NCBI GenBank assembly: GCA_022823465.1
Contig: JAJEHX010000018.1
Span: 1-64,000, forward strand
DNA from: Candidatus Latescibacterota bacterium
Lineage (GTDB): Bacteria; JAAXHH01
DNA length: 64,000 nucleotides
Reading direction: 5' to 3'
A model generated the notes under the pieces. The model saw nothing but the letters and a program-made list of their open reading frames with translations. It did not search any database and was not told the origin of the DNA. The translations under genes and the position numbers were made by a program. Each line of letters opens with the position of its first letter. Position 1 is the stretch's first letter. This document shows positions 62,754 through 64,000 of this stretch, piece by piece.

Positions 62754-64000
62754 CGTGGACGCCATCGCCGCCTTCGACCGCGAAAACGTGGCGGACATCA
62801 AGGCCCGGCAGGGCCATATCAACGAAAGCGGCAGGGCGGCAGGGCTGAAGATCACCGATGTGCGCACCTGGCGGGTACTGATGCCCTGGCGGGGCACCAA
62901 GCGCTGGGACGGGTCCGCGGAAGGGTTCTCCTTCGCCGAGTTCGAGACCGACCAGGGGCTGGTCGGCGTGGCCGAGGGCGTCTCCGGCGAATCGGAGGAA
63001 CTGCGCGAAAACGTAGTGGGAAAGAACCCCTTCGACCCCGAAATACGGGGCCTGCTTGGCCTGGCCTACTGGGATTTCGCCGGCAAGATCGCCGGCAAGC
63101 CCCTTTACCGATACCTGCGCGACGTCTTCGATCTCGATACGCCCGTGCTCACGAAGATCCCCATGGCGGCCTACACCTGGTACAGGTTTCCCGACGTCAA
63201 CGGCGAAAACGAAGTGACCTTCGACACGTATCCGCAACACGTGAAGTCGCTCATGGAGGACGAGAGTTTCCGCATCATCAAGCTGTCCATGTGCGATTTC
63301 GAGCCCGTGCGCTACATCGAACTGATCCACAATATCCGCGACCTGGTCGGCAGGGACGTGGATATCCGCGTCGATCCCCACGCGTCCTGGAGCGAGAGCG
63401 AGGCGCTGCGGTTCATGCAAGGGGTCGACGACTGCCGGATCGAATGGATCGAAGAACCGGTGGGCGGCCGGTTCGAAAACATCTTCCGCGCCGGGCACCG
63501 CCTACGGCTCATGAGCAGCATCCCTATTTCCTCCCATGTCTGGCTGCCGCCGCTCAAGCGGGACGCGGCGCCTCGTCCCTACGGCGCTTACGTTTCGGGC
63601 CGATACGGAGACGAGACCCTGGACCAGCCGCTCGATCTCGAGGTCATGGGCCGCCACGTGCCCGCCGACGTGTCCGCGCCGGACGCCTACGCGGGTCCGC
63701 TGGCCCTCAAGCGCTATTACGACACCGCACGGTTCATGGGCATGGAACTCGGCATGCACAGCGCCTATGAACTGGGGCCGGGCACCGCCATACGCCTCCA
63801 CGCCGCAGCCTTCGCCTTTCCCTACACCATCGCCTATCACATCGTACACGGCAACGGCACCATGCCCATGTCGCTCCACGGCCTCGACGCCCACTACAAC
63901 CAGTGGGTCGGCGACGTGATCAAGGGCGGCAAGATGCCCTACGAGGACGGATGCCTGCGGGTACCCGAGGGACCCGGGCTGGGGGTCGAGCTCGACCCGG
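62747..64000 (+). CDS. Mandelate racemase / enolase-superfamily protein (3' truncated)
   Basis: At least 418 residues, still open at the window end. ATG 62747 with AAGGGAGAA upstream. The N-terminal capping domain runs to about residue 140. In the barrel the expected Lys-x-Lys appears as KLS (IIKLSMCDFEP), so the second lysine is Ser. RVDPHASWSE gives the first metal ligand and WIEEPVGG the second. The absence of the second lysine suggests an atypical acid/base arrangement or a dehydratase subfamily with a different catalytic set. Substrate is probably a sugar acid. It starts inside the end of vapC. Confidence 0.85.

Overview
This 64 kb window (high GC, roughly 60-65 % by eye) is a gene-dense chromosomal segment of an uncultivated-type Gram-negative bacterium. 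Two secreted outer-membrane-like proteins, a lipoprotein and murD indicate a diderm cell wall. The mix of four phytanoyl-CoA dioxygenase-family genes, several amidohydrolases, a GH32 enzyme, a monomeric sarcosine oxidase-like protein and a mandelate-racemase-family protein resembles marine or sponge-associated Latescibacterota/Poribacteria-type genomes. That placement is an inference from gene content only. I see no rRNA, tRNA, insertion sequence or CRISPR array.

Layout. 0-5 kb: 5'-truncated lhr helicase and an outer-membrane protein. 5-11.7 kb: PfkB kinase, then a translationally coupled operon of two ABC exporters, each with an N-terminal PH-like domain and zinc ribbon, plus a DUF1854 protein. 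11.7-23.2 kb: carbohydrate and central metabolism (PhyH oxygenases, GH32, D-cysteine desulfhydrase-like enzyme, HisC-like aminotransferase, class I FBP aldolase, FGGY kinase, transketolase). 23-28 kb: GNAT, class II Fic, serine hydrolase and a low-GC two-gene insert. 28-41 kb: Xaa-Pro peptidase, 3-hydroxyacyl-CoA dehydrogenase, murD, DUF2064 transferase, MTR-kinase-like protein, UPF0182, then an ATGA-linked chain (hydrolase-OsmC fusion, acpH, sarcosine oxidase-like) and another PhyH. 41-45 kb: solute-binding lipoprotein, a decayed toxin-antitoxin pair, cysS, an SDR. 45-52 kb: methyltransferase, two uncharacterised conserved proteins, and a coupled assimilatory sulfur operon (sulfite reductase, APS reductase, two small unknowns) behind a near-consensus promoter. 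52-58 kb: APC permease, amidohydrolases, a retropepsin-like protease, a hydroxypyruvate isomerase-like protein and a PhyH. 58-62.7 kb: a defence/toxin island (frameshifted DUF2442, DUF2513, XamI-like restriction-modification pair, Phd-VapC with an operator-embedded promoter). The window ends inside an enolase-superfamily gene.

The most unusual structural signal is recurrent. Short tandem repeats (9-37 bp, usually 2-9 copies, often diverged) sit in intergenic spacers, at gene ends and, when in multiples of three, as in-frame low-complexity inserts in otherwise conserved enzymes. The clearest is a 9 x 18 bp hexapeptide array inside MurD. Several copies are still identical, which suggests ongoing local duplication. 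Other notable findings are the ABC/DUF1854 operon, an internally deleted Gp49-like toxin beside an intact antitoxin, a 20-bp perfect palindrome upstream of the Xaa-Pro peptidase, and the unknown small genes in the sulfur operon.
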